Part shown: piece after piece, positions 54,501 through 64,000 of the stretch
How positions within the stretch are numbered: position 1 is the first letter of the stretch
Layout of the letters: the number at the start of each line of letters is the position of its first letter
Assembly: GCA_030268105.1 (NCBI GenBank)
Contig: BSDZ01000022.1
Span: forward strand, 620,001-684,000
Reading direction: 5' to 3'
Source of the DNA: Volvox africanus
Taxonomy: Eukaryota > Chlorophyta > Chlorophyceae > Chlamydomonadales > Volvocaceae
DNA: 64,000 bases
Translations under genes and position numbers: made by a program
Notes under the pieces: generated by a model
Databases searched by the model: none
Told to the model about the DNA's origin: nothing
The model's input: the letters and a program-made list of their open reading frames with translations, nothing else

Positions 54501-55914
54501 CGTCAACTTGTACAGCCCTGTACACGGGAGCAGCCGAAGTCCCGCCCGTTTTTTCCTGTCTACTGCTTCCGAGGTCCCAAATAGCCTTTTGGGATACGAA
54601 ACGGGGGCTGACTACTGAAGGAATACTGGAGGAGAAGGGCAATAAAACGGATACCGGCGGTAAGCGGGTAAGGGTAAGAACGAAGATTTGATGTGAGCCT
54701 AAGGGACGAAACGGCACATGGGGCGCATTTAGAAGAGAGCAAGGTAGCCGTGAGTGGAGGGAGGGGAGCGGGGTGTACAGGAGAGGGGCAGGCGAAATAG
54801 TTTTGCAAGTGAAGGCGGACATCAAGCCACAACTCCCATTGACTTACATCCCCAGCTCTTGGTTGCAAGTGCCGTACAAGTGACATACAGTGCCACATTT
54901 GTCGCGTTCCGGGGTCCAGCCGGGGGCATTGGGAACCTGGACGGGGAGGTGGGTGAGCAGGTAAGGGGTGCTGGTACACCAGGGGAATGACATGCAAGAG
55001 GATGGGGTGTTATGCTGCTCGGACCATACGTCACCGGCATTTGTGGCCATAGATCGCAAACCGCATGTTACCGATTTTGGCATACACACACACGCTCGTG
55101 CACCTTCGTTCTGTTGCGGAGGAAGTAGTAGATGTCGAGGAACTCCTCATCAGTTTTGGGCGTATCCCAGGAGCGCCCTGCACCAGCCACCCGCTGCTGG
55201 TACTCAGCCTGGTACTGCCCGAAGGTTTCTGATGGCCAGCGACCGTACTGCAGGGCATACGACAGGTCAACGTGTGATTAGACCACACCGTGCAATGTTC
55301 CTCATCAGATGCCGAGCAGAAGCACTGCGAAATAACAGGTTTTCATTATTAGGGGTCGGCATTTGGCATGACCAGTGCGCGAGGCCGCTCACTGTCCGGT
55401 GGTCCCTTCAAGGTTTGCAGGCCGACACAAAGTAGCGACAGCAGCAACAGAAATGTTGGAAGCCACACGCAGAGACGCCAGGGTGACCAGCCATGCAGGC
55501 ATTTGCCTAAACATACTCAGGCACACGGCAGGCAACTTCTCGCCTCGCTTCCACTACTCCCCAACCGCGCCACAGCTTGAACCTGTAGCAGCCATACCCT
55601 GCTTTTTCCTTTCATAACAGACGGAACCCATACCATCTTTTGCCAGTATACGAAAATTTCGGCCAACGTTAGGTCGCGTGTCAGCACCCGTCGACCGTTC
55701 TGTTTGCTTGCGCTCTTTCCCAAGCCCCAAAGGTCCTCGAATAAATCTGCAGTTAGTTGTAATTCGTGCGCGTTACGCTGCCGCGACTGGAAGCTTTTGG
55801 ACATGAGTCTGAGCATACATCTGGTCTCTGCATACCGCTTTTGGATCCCTGGGCCCACACCATAAGCATCAGAGAGATAATGCTATGAAGGTACCATTTC
55901 TGGGAAAGCTTCAT
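44644..55914 (-). CDS. Exostosin-like (GT47) glycosyltransferase with EGF-like module
   Basis: Exons placed (minus strand): 55914-55836, 55746-55634, 55247-55104, 54936-54848, 53524-53252, 52844-52786, 52217-52058, 50522-50462, 50133-50031, 48764-48719, 48370-48291, one unplaced, 47230-47054, 46417-46352, 45749-45619, 45263-45105, 44961-44644; about 690 residues. A signal peptide or anchor (MKLSQKWYLHSIISLML) is followed by Cys-rich and EGF-like parts (CGTVCHLYGTC, CVGGVCHCYPGYFGSDC). The exostosin domain then shows ADYFFIPGCARRCDKW, YGQYWNRNNGHDHIMTHPG, GDWGRCE, CFIPNQDILIPP, SYSLGVRAALWELRDTPGF, SEFCFSPTGAGYGKRNV, ISVTLGCMPVIISDHV and PYEPFLNWNEFGVW. Such proteins are Golgi/ER type II or secreted transferases for glycans or wall glycoproteins. 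Oddity: exon 6 is 1 bp shorter than in the left copy (see findings). The unplaced exon should lie at 47.3-48.2 kb and carry the Leu-Phe-Phe strand. Confidence 0.82.
45486..45590. repeat. GATA tetranucleotide microsatellite
   Basis: About 100 bp of (GATA)n grading into GACA units, in the intron between the exons ending 45619 and starting 45263 of the GT47 gene. Confidence 0.9.
47574..47652. repeat. 17-bp minisatellite
   Basis: About four tandem copies of a CCCCCTTCTCATCATCG-type unit, with small changes, in the large GT47 intron. Confidence 0.75.
49155..49305. repeat. AT-rich trinucleotide microsatellite (ATAATG/AAT)
   Basis: Mixed ATA, AAT and ATG units over ~150 bp in a GT47 intron. It translates to Ile/Met runs in every frame and is not coding. 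Confidence 0.85.
49793..49908. repeat. GT-rich dinucleotide repeat
   Basis: About 115 bp of imperfect TG/GTGTC repeats in a GT47 intron. Confidence 0.85.
51099..51186 (+). mobile_element. Diverged copy of the 100-bp TIR repeat family
   Basis: GAGCTTAGAGCCGCGAAGG, GAGATGCTGATATGG and GACTACTAC match the 100-bp element with many changes. It lies in the intron between GT47 exons 52217-52058 and 50522-50462. Confidence 0.55.
52432..52510. repeat. AGCATC hexanucleotide repeat
   Basis: About 13 perfect units in the intron upstream of the GT47 exon at 52217. The antisense frame would encode an Asp-Ala run, but no exon signals surround it. Confidence 0.9.
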
Positions 55915-56779
55915 TGTAATATGTCAGCGAAACTTAAAAGCAGACACAACCTAGGCGTTTCTCACGTGATCTTGTTCCCCAAGGAATGCAACTTGAGTTT
56001 ATAATTTTAATTCTCCTATCTATCATCAACAAACGAACGTGCATGTATGCATTTTCTGGTTCGGGTTGGTAATTGAATCCATGTGTATACAGGGAACAAA
56101 CTGCACTGATGGCTATATAAGTTCTGAAGAGTCAGGAGAATGAGTGAAAATCAGATGAGCGAACCGTTTCCCCGTACCTGTCTGTTCGCTGCTGACACAT
56201 GGAGTCGGCTACTTGGCTTTCAATGATAGCTATCCGTAGGAATGACTTAATGACAAATTATATATAGGCAATCCCTTTTTACCTTAAAAGTTATAGGGAT
56301 TCGTCTGTCTACACATTTAGATAAGTTGACCCCTGCAAGGTGCACGAAAAGGTTCGTCCGCGATACGGTGTATTTTGTATTATGTGAATTTATAGTAAGC
56401 TATCAACATTGAATCTCAAAGATTCCGGTTAAGGAAAGCCTATAGGGAGCGAGATACCGAGATCTTAGTTTGCTTGCCTCCTACCTGGTACTAATGGCAT
56501 AACGAGGATGTCGGAGGTCCTCCGAAAGCTGCAGAGCCATCGCTCTTACAGCATTTGCAGCGGACTTGGAATTTCTCCCCCAAATGGCTGGTTTTAGGTG
56601 TCGGGGGCTTTCTTCTGGCTGCAAGGCCATGTGGCGGCCTACTGATCCAGCGGTTCATCCAATTTCACTTTGCATGCAACTGGCGATGTTTGGGTTACGT
56701 CAGCGATGGACTGCAGCCTTTTTTTAGGTTTTCCTATACCTTTCTAGGACCGTTCGGGCCCGTCCTAAGTTTTAAGCAC
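55915..56779. other. Divergent intergenic region GT47 / AT-hook protein gene
   Basis: 865 bp between the GT47 start (-) and the chosen start of the plus-strand gene. AT-rich in the middle, with TATATAGG-like runs near 56262. An in-frame upstream ATG at 56555 would add 75 residues of non-conserved hydrophobic sequence; I prefer 56780. Confidence 0.5.
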
Positions 56780-59700
56780 ATGCCAAGGCGTCTTCCTGCC
56801 GCTGCTAAGAATACTCCTGCCAGCCCAGGGGCTACTGGGGCTATCCGTCCCCGACGAGGCTGCAGCGCTGCGGGGGATGACCCAGCAACTTCGCCGGGAG
56901 GGCGGGCCAGACGGACCTCAGCCAATTACCTAGCAGTCCGACCTATCGTCGTCGACAACACCACGACGAGCAACAGTGCTGAGAGCAGCACGAGCAACAG
57001 CAGTGAAAGCGGCAGCGCGAGCACTGGCACCCTCAGCTTCAGCAACACCAGCAGCATCGATGAACGCAAGGGCATCTCACCCTGCATCGACAGCACGAGC
57101 GACAACGATACCAATGGCAGTGGGAGCAGCTGCACAACTGGCAATGACGATGACAATGATGATGGAGTTGCTGCTGGCAACCTGGGAAGGGCCACCCGGA
57201 AATCGACTATACTTGACAAGCCCAGCAAGGCTGTGGCAGCGGTGAGACACCCAGCTCGCAGATCAGCCCGCCGAGAAGTTGTCGGCTTCGCAAAGGCAAA
57301 TGCGGGCGCTGCAAGGGCAGCCTCCAGGCTAAAGGTAGCTGGTGCCAACACGCGGAAAGTGGCCGTCGTTGTAATTAGCACCAGTACCAGCAGCACCACC
57401 AGCGAGAAGGTGGAGGACGTGTTGCAACGGCCGTTGCGTCGATTGGCTGTGAGGCGCAACCCCCAAACCGGCGGCGCGGTTGCTAACCCTGTTGCTTCAC
57501 GTCGCGGTGGCAGCCCCAGGACCGCCAAGAATGCTGTTGCCAGTAAGCACGACAGTCCAAGCGGCGACAGTGGGATCGGCGGAAGCGATGCTTCTACTGC
57601 TGAGGATGATGTTGTACGCGGCAAGGTCCAGCATACTGGAAAGGCGGCGGCGACAACAGCCAAAGGCAGCCCCAGTGGCGCAGCTGCCGTTGCCGCTGCC
57701 GCTGCTACTGGGTCAGCGGTAGTCCCTGCGTTGGGAGATGATGTTCATGATCGGCGAACGCCAAAGTATACGCCGCTTTCAAACACGGGCGGGGGTTTGC
57801 TCTATAAGAACGCCCGGGCCTGGCTTCCGTTGCCTGAGCATCACGTGAGGGACTGGTTCCCCGCAGCTTTTTCCGGTGGCAGCAGGAGCATGTGTGCGGA
57901 CGCGGGGAGGAGCGCGGATGCCCATGATGCGGGGAACTTTGACCCGGTGCTTGACTCAAGCTTGATTGCGGGGTCGAGGAGGCTACGGCGTCAGTTTCGC
58001 GCGAGTCCTAAAACCCTGAGGCTGAGTATTGAGCCGGTGGGATGCAGCAGCCGGCACCCCCGCTATGGCCGGCTGCTGGGGCCCCATGACGCCATTGTGA
58101 AGATCAGCCGGGGGATGGAGCCGTACAATTTAATGTGGGTAGGAATGCGCGGACAAGCTATTAACCTTACGATGTGTCCCTGAGGCGTTGTTCTATTCGT
58201 CAGTGCTGAGGTCTTACGACGTGTTGTAGGGCCGTCGCTGCTGCTCCTGCCGGTGCGCTTGTTTTCAGAATGCTGTGCTCCTCGCAACAACCGTGTGCTG
58301 TCATCGTGTGGTGTCAACCGACGTGGTGATGCGTTAAGATCCGGTTCCACGCTCAGTCCGTGAGAGCACCAGAGGGCGCCGCTTGTGCTAGTGAGCCATC
58401 TTCATCCCTGACTTCCTAGCCCCCATTTGACCATTATGGTCTGCACCCGTTGTGCGTGTCGATGGCCCTGAGGTGCTGTTCTGTTGACCAGCGCTGAGGT
58501 CGGACCCTGAGATCGGTCTTCCGTGGCGGTACCAGCTGTACGTCCTTGTGGTTACAGTTTTCTTCCCCACCGGGAGGCGGGTAACGAAAGGAACACTCTT
58601 TGGTTTAAAAGGCAGATGATTTATTGTCATGACCTCATGAAAGCTCATGATAAGGTCAAGATGATCTTTTGAAGGGCAGACAAGCTTGGTTATGAGCTCA
58701 AGATTAAGTGGTTTGATGATTTATGGCGATATGTATTTAAGGTTTAAGCAAAGTTGTACGATCCGCTTAACTGTCCCCTTGTCTCACTTCCACGCCGCTT
58801 TTTCCGCAGACTTGACCGAAATGTTCGAAAAGCCCTGGAGGGATGTCGGCTGTTGGGTTACGGGGATCACCCCAGTCCCCAGGAGGGGCGGCACAAACGG
58901 AGGGGGCCGCCCGATGGCGCCGGTGTGAAGCTGTTCGTGCAGCTGCCGAAGGACTGTGACAACGAGGAGGAAGAGAACGAGGAGGGCGGACAGCAAAGGT
59001 CGAATCTGAAGAGGGCGCGGGAGGTGGAGGATGCCGATAATCAGGCATCGGATGATGATGACGAGGAGGAGGAGGAGGAGGAGGAGCGAGCGGGGGTGTC
59101 GCTTGGCGCAAAAAAAGCGAAGGTCGCCGGCGCGATGCCGGTGCATCCGAAGCGTTACAAATCAGCCGCAGCGCCGCGACCACTTCGACCTTTGGGTCGG
59201 TACCCCAAGAAGCACAGTCAGGAGGAGGCCAAAGGTGGGACAGCAGACAGGTCGGGGTCACCCTTGAGGCGGCCGACTCGGTCCGTCGACCGTCAGGACG
59301 GCCAGGAAGAAGTAAAGCCAGTGGTGCAGCCTACACGACCCAGGGGTCGGCCTCAAAAGCACCCGAAGCCCGAGCCGCTGATGTGTAAAATAGCAGCAGC
59401 TGCTGCTAACGCCACACTTCCGGAACGGACAGTTGCTGTGAGTGGGGCCGGTGGCGAGCGCCAGGGCGTGAGGCAAGCAGCGGCGGGGGCGGAAGCAGCT
59501 GCTGTACCGCAGCAGCCGTCAGGAGTCGCGATGACGGCGGTGCAACAGCAACAGCAACAGAGGCAGAAAAAACGAGAGAGGCAGCAACAGCAACCACAGC
59601 AACAGCAGCCACAGCAACAGCAACCACAGCAACAGCAACCACAGCAACAGCAACCACAGCCACAGCAACCACAGCAACAGCAACCACAGCAACAGCAGCC

Positions 59701-61165
59701 ACAGCAACAGCAACCACAGCAACAGCAACCACAGCAACAGCGAGTCTCCAGTCCCGATGGCCAACCAGTTCAACGGCGGCTCTCCCAGCCCAGCTCCATT
59801 CGACAAGGCTGGCGGCCTTGCGGCTCATTCCCTTTGTACTGCCGCTCAACAACTGTCACGGGCGCTGTGGGGACCGACGAAGCTGCTGGCAGTAAGGGTG
59901 ATGGTGGGCCGTCGTCTGAGGTTCCTGCACCACGGCTGGCCTTGCCCGCGATCAAGGAAGAGCCTGAAGCCGGCTGCAGGACTGGATTTGTTGAAGCTGT
60001 AGCTCAGCCTGACGTTGTTGCGTCAGCGCCGCCAGTAGTACTCGCAGCAGCACCAGCACCTCAAGCACCAGCACCTCCAACACTAGCACCAGCACCAGCA
60101 CTAGCAGCCGCAGAAAAAACGAGTCCTGGCGGAGTCGGGCACGGCCATCAGTCTCCTCCAGGCGAAGGGGCGGTGAGGACCGGCGGGCATCAGCCAGGTA
60201 CTGCCCCCCAGGCGCCGGCCACCGCCCAAGCTCAGGTCGCGCCTGGAACGACGGGGGCTCAAACAACATCAGCGGACAAAGACTCGTCGGAGGACGCGCT
60301 GCTGAGTCCAGGTGCCGTCCGCAGCGGCACCGCTGCCCCTGAGCCACAGGTGACGCTATTTCACACTGGAGCTGCAGGCGACGACACAGGACGCATCCCA
60401 GACGTTGCCTCTGGCGCCGCCGATGGTCATGACTCTATTGCCGTTGATGGTGAATTAGCTGTTGCGGAGATTCGGAAGGAGGTTGTAGCGCACCTGGCGG
60501 CAGCTGGCCGGTTGTCCCGGGTGCTGCAATCCGCCATGCGGCGGAGCCTCTACCCCGGGGACCAGCTGCCGGCGTCGCTGGCGTCGCTGGTGAAATGTCT
60601 GGCCGACATACGGCGTGTATTGGAAAGATCTCTTGAGGTACCGCCCGCGAAAGAGAGCGACAGAAGCGGTAGCAGCACTGGCGGGGGCAGTTCCCCCTGG
60701 CCGACGGCCGCATGGCTGCAGCGCCGCAAAGTCGCTGCTGGCGGCAGCACCCCCGATGCCGGTGGTAACCAGGATGAGGAGGCGGAGGAAGAAGAGGAGG
60801 AACCGACACCTGAGGCCGTGGCGGCGGCGGCGTGTCAAATCCTGGTTGGTCAGCGCCTATACACCGCAAAGCTGCTGACTGAATGGTATAGATCGTTGGT
60901 GCAGATGGCTGTGGGCATTGGGAACTACAGGCAGAACAGCGGCGGCGCTGCCGTCAGCGGTGTGGCAGAGGGAACGGAGGGGAGGCCCGCCGACGGGGCC
61001 AGGGATGAGGTGGAAGCAAGGAGGCGACTTATGATGGAGGGGAACGGTGCCCGGATGCTCGTGTCCGCCAGGTTGATGCAGCGGGCGCTGTTGAAGGCAG
61101 ACGCAGAGGCGAGGGCTTGCAGTGGGCTGTGGGCGGTCGGCAGCCCGGTAGGCATCACCTCGTGA
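56780..61165 (+). CDS. Large AT-hook-like, Gln/Pro-repeat nuclear protein, function unknown
   Basis: Two exons, 56780-58134 and 58810-61165, joined in phase by GTGGGT..CCGCAG; 3,711 nt = 1,236 residues. The first third is Ser/Thr/Asn- and Ala-rich. A more structured stretch spans the splice: LLYKNARAWLPLPEHHVRDW, KTLRLSIEPVGCSSRHPRYG, then LDRNVRKALEGCRLLGYGDH. It is followed by two acidic runs (residues ~505-550), an AT-hook-like PTRPRGRPQKHPKP (~residue 627), basic KKRERQQQQ, and a QQQQP repeat of ~50 residues (coding DNA 59580-59745). The C-terminal part looks helical (AVAEIRKEVVAHLAAAGRLS, SLVKCLADIRRVLERSLEV, QRLYTAKLLTEWYRSLVQM). DNA-binding or chromatin roles fit but no family is recognised. 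An open frame this long, with splice signals in phase, supports a real gene. Confidence 0.72.
59580..59745 (+). repeat. Coding CAGCAACAGCAACCA repeat (QQQQP)
   Basis: About ten tandem 15-bp units in frame in the AT-hook protein gene, giving Gln-rich PQQQQ repeats. Length is likely polymorphic. Confidence 0.9.
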
Positions 61166-62869
61166 GGAGGTACGAAGGCGAGGACCCGCGCAGGTAGACG
61201 GAAAATACCTCTTCTAGAGGTAACAGGAGACCCTATTCACACACACACGACCGCTTGCGGCTGGGCTAGTGTGACCCAACTGATTGCGGTGTCCCTCTGG
61301 TTACTTGATGTCGGATTGGATGTCTGGGTTGGGTCTGGGTGGCTATGTCTTGGAGGCAATTCCCGAGGATCAGAGAGACAGGTTTGGGTTTTGACTTTTA
61401 GTGGTGGATAGAAGTGGTGATGGAGGCGTTCAGGAGGCCCTACCAGGCTCGGTCGGGCAGGGGGGAGATACGAATGAGAGGGCAATTGTGGATCTAGCCA
61501 TGGAAGGAGATGCATAGGCGTGTGTGTATGTTGGTGTATGTGTGTCATGTGTGAGTTTCAATCGAATGGAAACCCGCTGATTTTGTGTGCGCATGTGTGA
61601 GAGCCTACTAAGCGGAATGATTACTTGCACCGTATGGACTCCGCCTCCGCCTGAGTGGGGTATGGGGTAATTTCCAACAGCAAAAGGAGGGAGGTCGATC
61701 AACTTAATTGTAAAGCCGTTAAAGAGGCCAGAGGATGCGTCCAGGGAGGGTGGGAGCAGGGCGTAGAGGAAAAGTGGGTAGCAGGGGGACGATCCCGGTA
61801 AGTAGTTGCGGGATTAAATCAGCGCCAAATGTCGCCTCTCTCAGCGTTCTTGTGGATCGGTCTCTAGGCTGAAGGATGGGATCGCACGGCGAGGTTTTTT
61901 TTATAAATAATTAGACAAGTGCTGAAAGGCGTGAGAGCGTTGCGGAGAAGGCTGGGTGCAGTGCTGGTGGCGCACAGATCTTCGTCGGTTTTCGATGGAA
62001 GCTAGGTCCTCCGTTCTCCGTTCTTTGTGCAATGCCGAGGTAAAAAGCGGATGTCAACTTTGTTAGCATGCTCGTGCTCTTGCCCTTGCGACATCTGGTT
62101 GCGGCTCCTCTTGATTTTCATGTCAGTGCATCTCCCTGCGGGCTGCAGGCCTACCGTATGTGGTGGCCATATGTCCAGAGCCGGTGGCGGCTATCATCAC
62201 CCTGTCAGGTCACAGTCATTGTCATCCGTACTTTATTCCCAGCTGTCGCCCGTACGGCAACTGTACGGCGAATCTGCGAGCACGAAATCCCATACGATTT
62301 TGTAATATCTATTTATTTTGGTTGTGGCTGTGTTACGCACCTTAAGTAACTGTAAGTGTGTTTGTCCAGGTGCTCAGAAGTGGATGGAAGGTGCGTGTTC
62401 GATGCATCGACTGGATGTGTGGACGTGCCGCTCCACAGCCTGGGGATGTCCCCGGGCTCTTTCACTATTTCAACGCACTGATATGTTGGTGTGTCGGGGG
62501 GAGGCGGCTTTGGGAAGCGGACGTGTCAGGTGGCAGTAGGACGAGGTTAAGTGTTCTAAGTGCTTGAACCGGAGTGGCTTGGGGCAAGGCTCGCGAGGAC
62601 TCAAAACCGAATGACATAGAATTCAGAGGCCCAGGGTCAAATGATCCACGGCCCAATTGACAGACGAGGCGGAGCAAAAACCTGTGTTAACTTTCTTTCC
62701 GACAGAGGACGGTGGACTGGGTTGGGAATCATGACGCTTCGGGGATGAGGGGGAAGACATAACCAGATTGCCCCGCAGCCACAATACCCTGTTAGTGCTG
62801 TGTTCTCTTGCAGATAGCAGGTAGCCGACCCGTACTTCATTCCTCTCCCCTTCCCCAGACTCGCATTTG
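61166..62869. other. Intergenic region before LINE fragment
   Basis: 1.7 kb without a recognisable exon. Includes GT-rich DNA around 61520-61560. The plus-strand frames at 62.03-62.35 kb show no family features. Contains the 3' UTR of the gene ending at 61165. Confidence 0.45.
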
Positions 62870-64000
62870 GCACAAACACATACACACATATAGACAGACA
62901 AAAGCTCAGCAGCCTGCCCCTGTGGCATTTCAGGCGTGCTCTGGCCGACTGGTAACAAACCCAGCCCAGCTCCCGCAAGTGGTAGCAGGCTTCTGGGCCG
63001 AGGCAAGTAGAGCCCCCGAGAACACCAATCCTGAAGCTCCCCAGATTGTCTTGGCGCAGGTAGCCGCAGCCAATATCCGTCTGCCTGATGAAGCAGATGA
63101 AACTCTTGGCTGAGACGATTACTATGGCACAGCTCAGAATTGCACTCGTGAAGAGCCAGCCAGGCAAGGCGCCCGGGCAGGATGGCATCCCAACAGACCT
63201 CTACTGCAAGTCCTGGCCAGCCATTGGCCAAACAATGGCCAGACCCCTCACAGCCATCGGCAACACAGGGCAGGTGCCTGATGGCTTTCCAGAGGGACTC
63301 ATCAAATCCCTCTATAAGAAGCAAGGGAGACCCCAAGCAGCCCGACAACTATTGTCCCATCATGCTGCTGTGCTCAGACTACCGCCTGCTGGCCAAGGTC
63401 TTGGCCAACCACCTGGGACCAGCCTTTGGTCGCATCATCAGCCCCGCAGCAATCGGCTTTCCTCCCCGAGCAGAGCATAGGAGCCAATATCCTCTCCCTA
63501 CACCACCTGCCTCACCTCCTCCATATGCAGAATAGAAGGGGTATTCTGGCCTTCCTTGACTTCGCTAAAGCCTATGACACAGTGGACCGGGACTTCCTGT
63601 TGTCAGCCATGGAGGCAATGAGAGTTGGTTCACAGCTCCTCATCTGGACCCAGCCCTTACCCAGAACACGCAGGCACATGCTATATCAATGGCTTCAGGT
63701 CCCGATGGGTCAAGATGGAGGCTGGTGTGCCGCAGGGGTGCCCACTTGGCCCCTTGATGTATCTTTTTGTGGGCCAAGCTCTCTTTTGCTGGCACAAGAG
63801 CCAAGATGTAGTAGTTGAGAGCCGCAAAGGCCTTTCGAGATGCTGACAGGGTGCTTCTGCACCTTGATATTGTGCTGGTGTGTGCCGTACATGTACGACT
63901 ACTACACAAGATGTGGGTATCAAACTCCTGCCGTCGGACGTAGACCGGTTCACAGCTTGCCAGTGTGCAGATGACGCTGAGCAGCCCTAGAAGGGGAAGA
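62870..64000 (+). mobile_element. Decayed LINE (non-LTR) reverse transcriptase, runs off window
   Basis: An L1-type RT readable in pieces over three frames: AAANIRLPDEADETLG, GKAPGQDGIPTDLYCKSWP, NYCPIMLLCSDYRLLAKVLA, SAFLPEQSIGANILSLHHL, GILAFLDFAKAYDTVDRDF, INGFRSRW, AGVPQGCPLGPLMYLF and finally FTACQCADDAEQP then a stop (catalytic ADD near 63978). At least four frame changes between 63.1 and 63.7 kb and the final stop show that it is dead. No endonuclease domain is visible upstream, so the 5' end is truncated. It is interrupted by a 100-bp TIR element at 63807. Confidence 0.8.
63807..63906 (+). mobile_element. 100-bp TIR element (MITE-like), copy 4
   Basis: TGTAGTAGTTG..CGACTACTACA, 100 bp, very close to 2760-2859. 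Flanked by CAAGA at 63802-63806 and 63907-63911 (5-bp target duplication; up to CAAGATG if the end is set 2 bp in). Removing it with one duplicate rejoins the LINE frame SQDVGIKLLP. Confidence 0.85.

Noticed and set aside
56926..57663. 245-residue minus-strand frame with Leu/Val-rich segments
   Set aside because: Reverse reading of the Ser/Asn-rich exon; no splice context or family similarity.
59406..59852. Minus-strand frames rich in Leu-Trp or Val-Ala repeats, resembling membrane segments
   Set aside because: They are the reverse reading of the CAG-rich QQQQP repeat in the plus-strand gene.

Overview
The window reads as nuclear DNA of a chlamydomonadalean (volvocine-type) green alga. The signs are genes split by many short GT-AG introns, Ala/Gln/Ser-rich low-complexity insertions in proteins, exostosin-type (GT47) proteins with EGF-like modules, DIRS/PAT-type tyrosine-recombinase retrotransposons with split direct repeats (the organisation described for Volvox 'kangaroo'), and an interstitial tract of TTTTAGGG/TTTAGGG units, the telomere motifs of Chlamydomonas and Volvox. 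The species cannot be fixed from sequence alone. There are no bacterial features, CRISPR arrays or rRNA genes.

Layout. 1.6-5.5 kb (+): a decayed 5' half of an exostosin-like GT47 gene. 5.66-27.54 kb: a retrotransposon nest. DIRS copy A (-) and copy B (+) lie head to head and meet near 10.1 kb. Copy B has lost part of its RT-RNase H to an unrelated ~0.85 kb segment carrying telomere-like repeats, and its recombinase gene is split by a complete Ty3/gypsy chromovirus (13401-20571, 423-bp LTRs with no difference seen by eye, 5-bp target duplication, gag and pol in one frame separated by a single TAG). DIRS copy C (+, 23046-27538) keeps clear split direct repeats but is defective. 27.9-29.0 kb (+): an intact gag-like ORF with no pol and no recognisable LTR.

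29.6-41.8 kb is the gene-dense part. A Mini-ribonuclease III-like gene (-) is divergently paired, over 231 bp, with a 12-exon TPX2-like spindle-assembly gene (+), followed by a 7-exon Rab18/RabC-class GTPase gene (+). 44.6-55.9 kb (-): the long paralogue of the GT47 gene seen at the left edge, in inverted orientation, with microsatellite-filled introns. 56.8-61.2 kb (+): a two-exon gene for a 1,236-residue acidic, Gln-Pro-repeat, AT-hook-like protein of unknown function. 62.9-64.0 kb (+): a decayed LINE reverse transcriptase carrying a 100-bp terminal-inverted-repeat insertion, the same family that interrupts an exon of the left GT47 copy.

Most exon models were built by joining splice sites so that reading phase and family motifs both hold. 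The TPX2, Rab and Mini-RNase III models close to whole codons over their full length. One short exon of the GT47 gene could not be placed. The most unusual points are the single-frame gag-TAG-pol chromovirus, a shared accessory domain apparently carried by both the chromovirus and the DIRS elements, copy-specific perfect palindromes inside the DIRS copies, the gag-only ORF, and the inverted GT47 gene/pseudogene pair.
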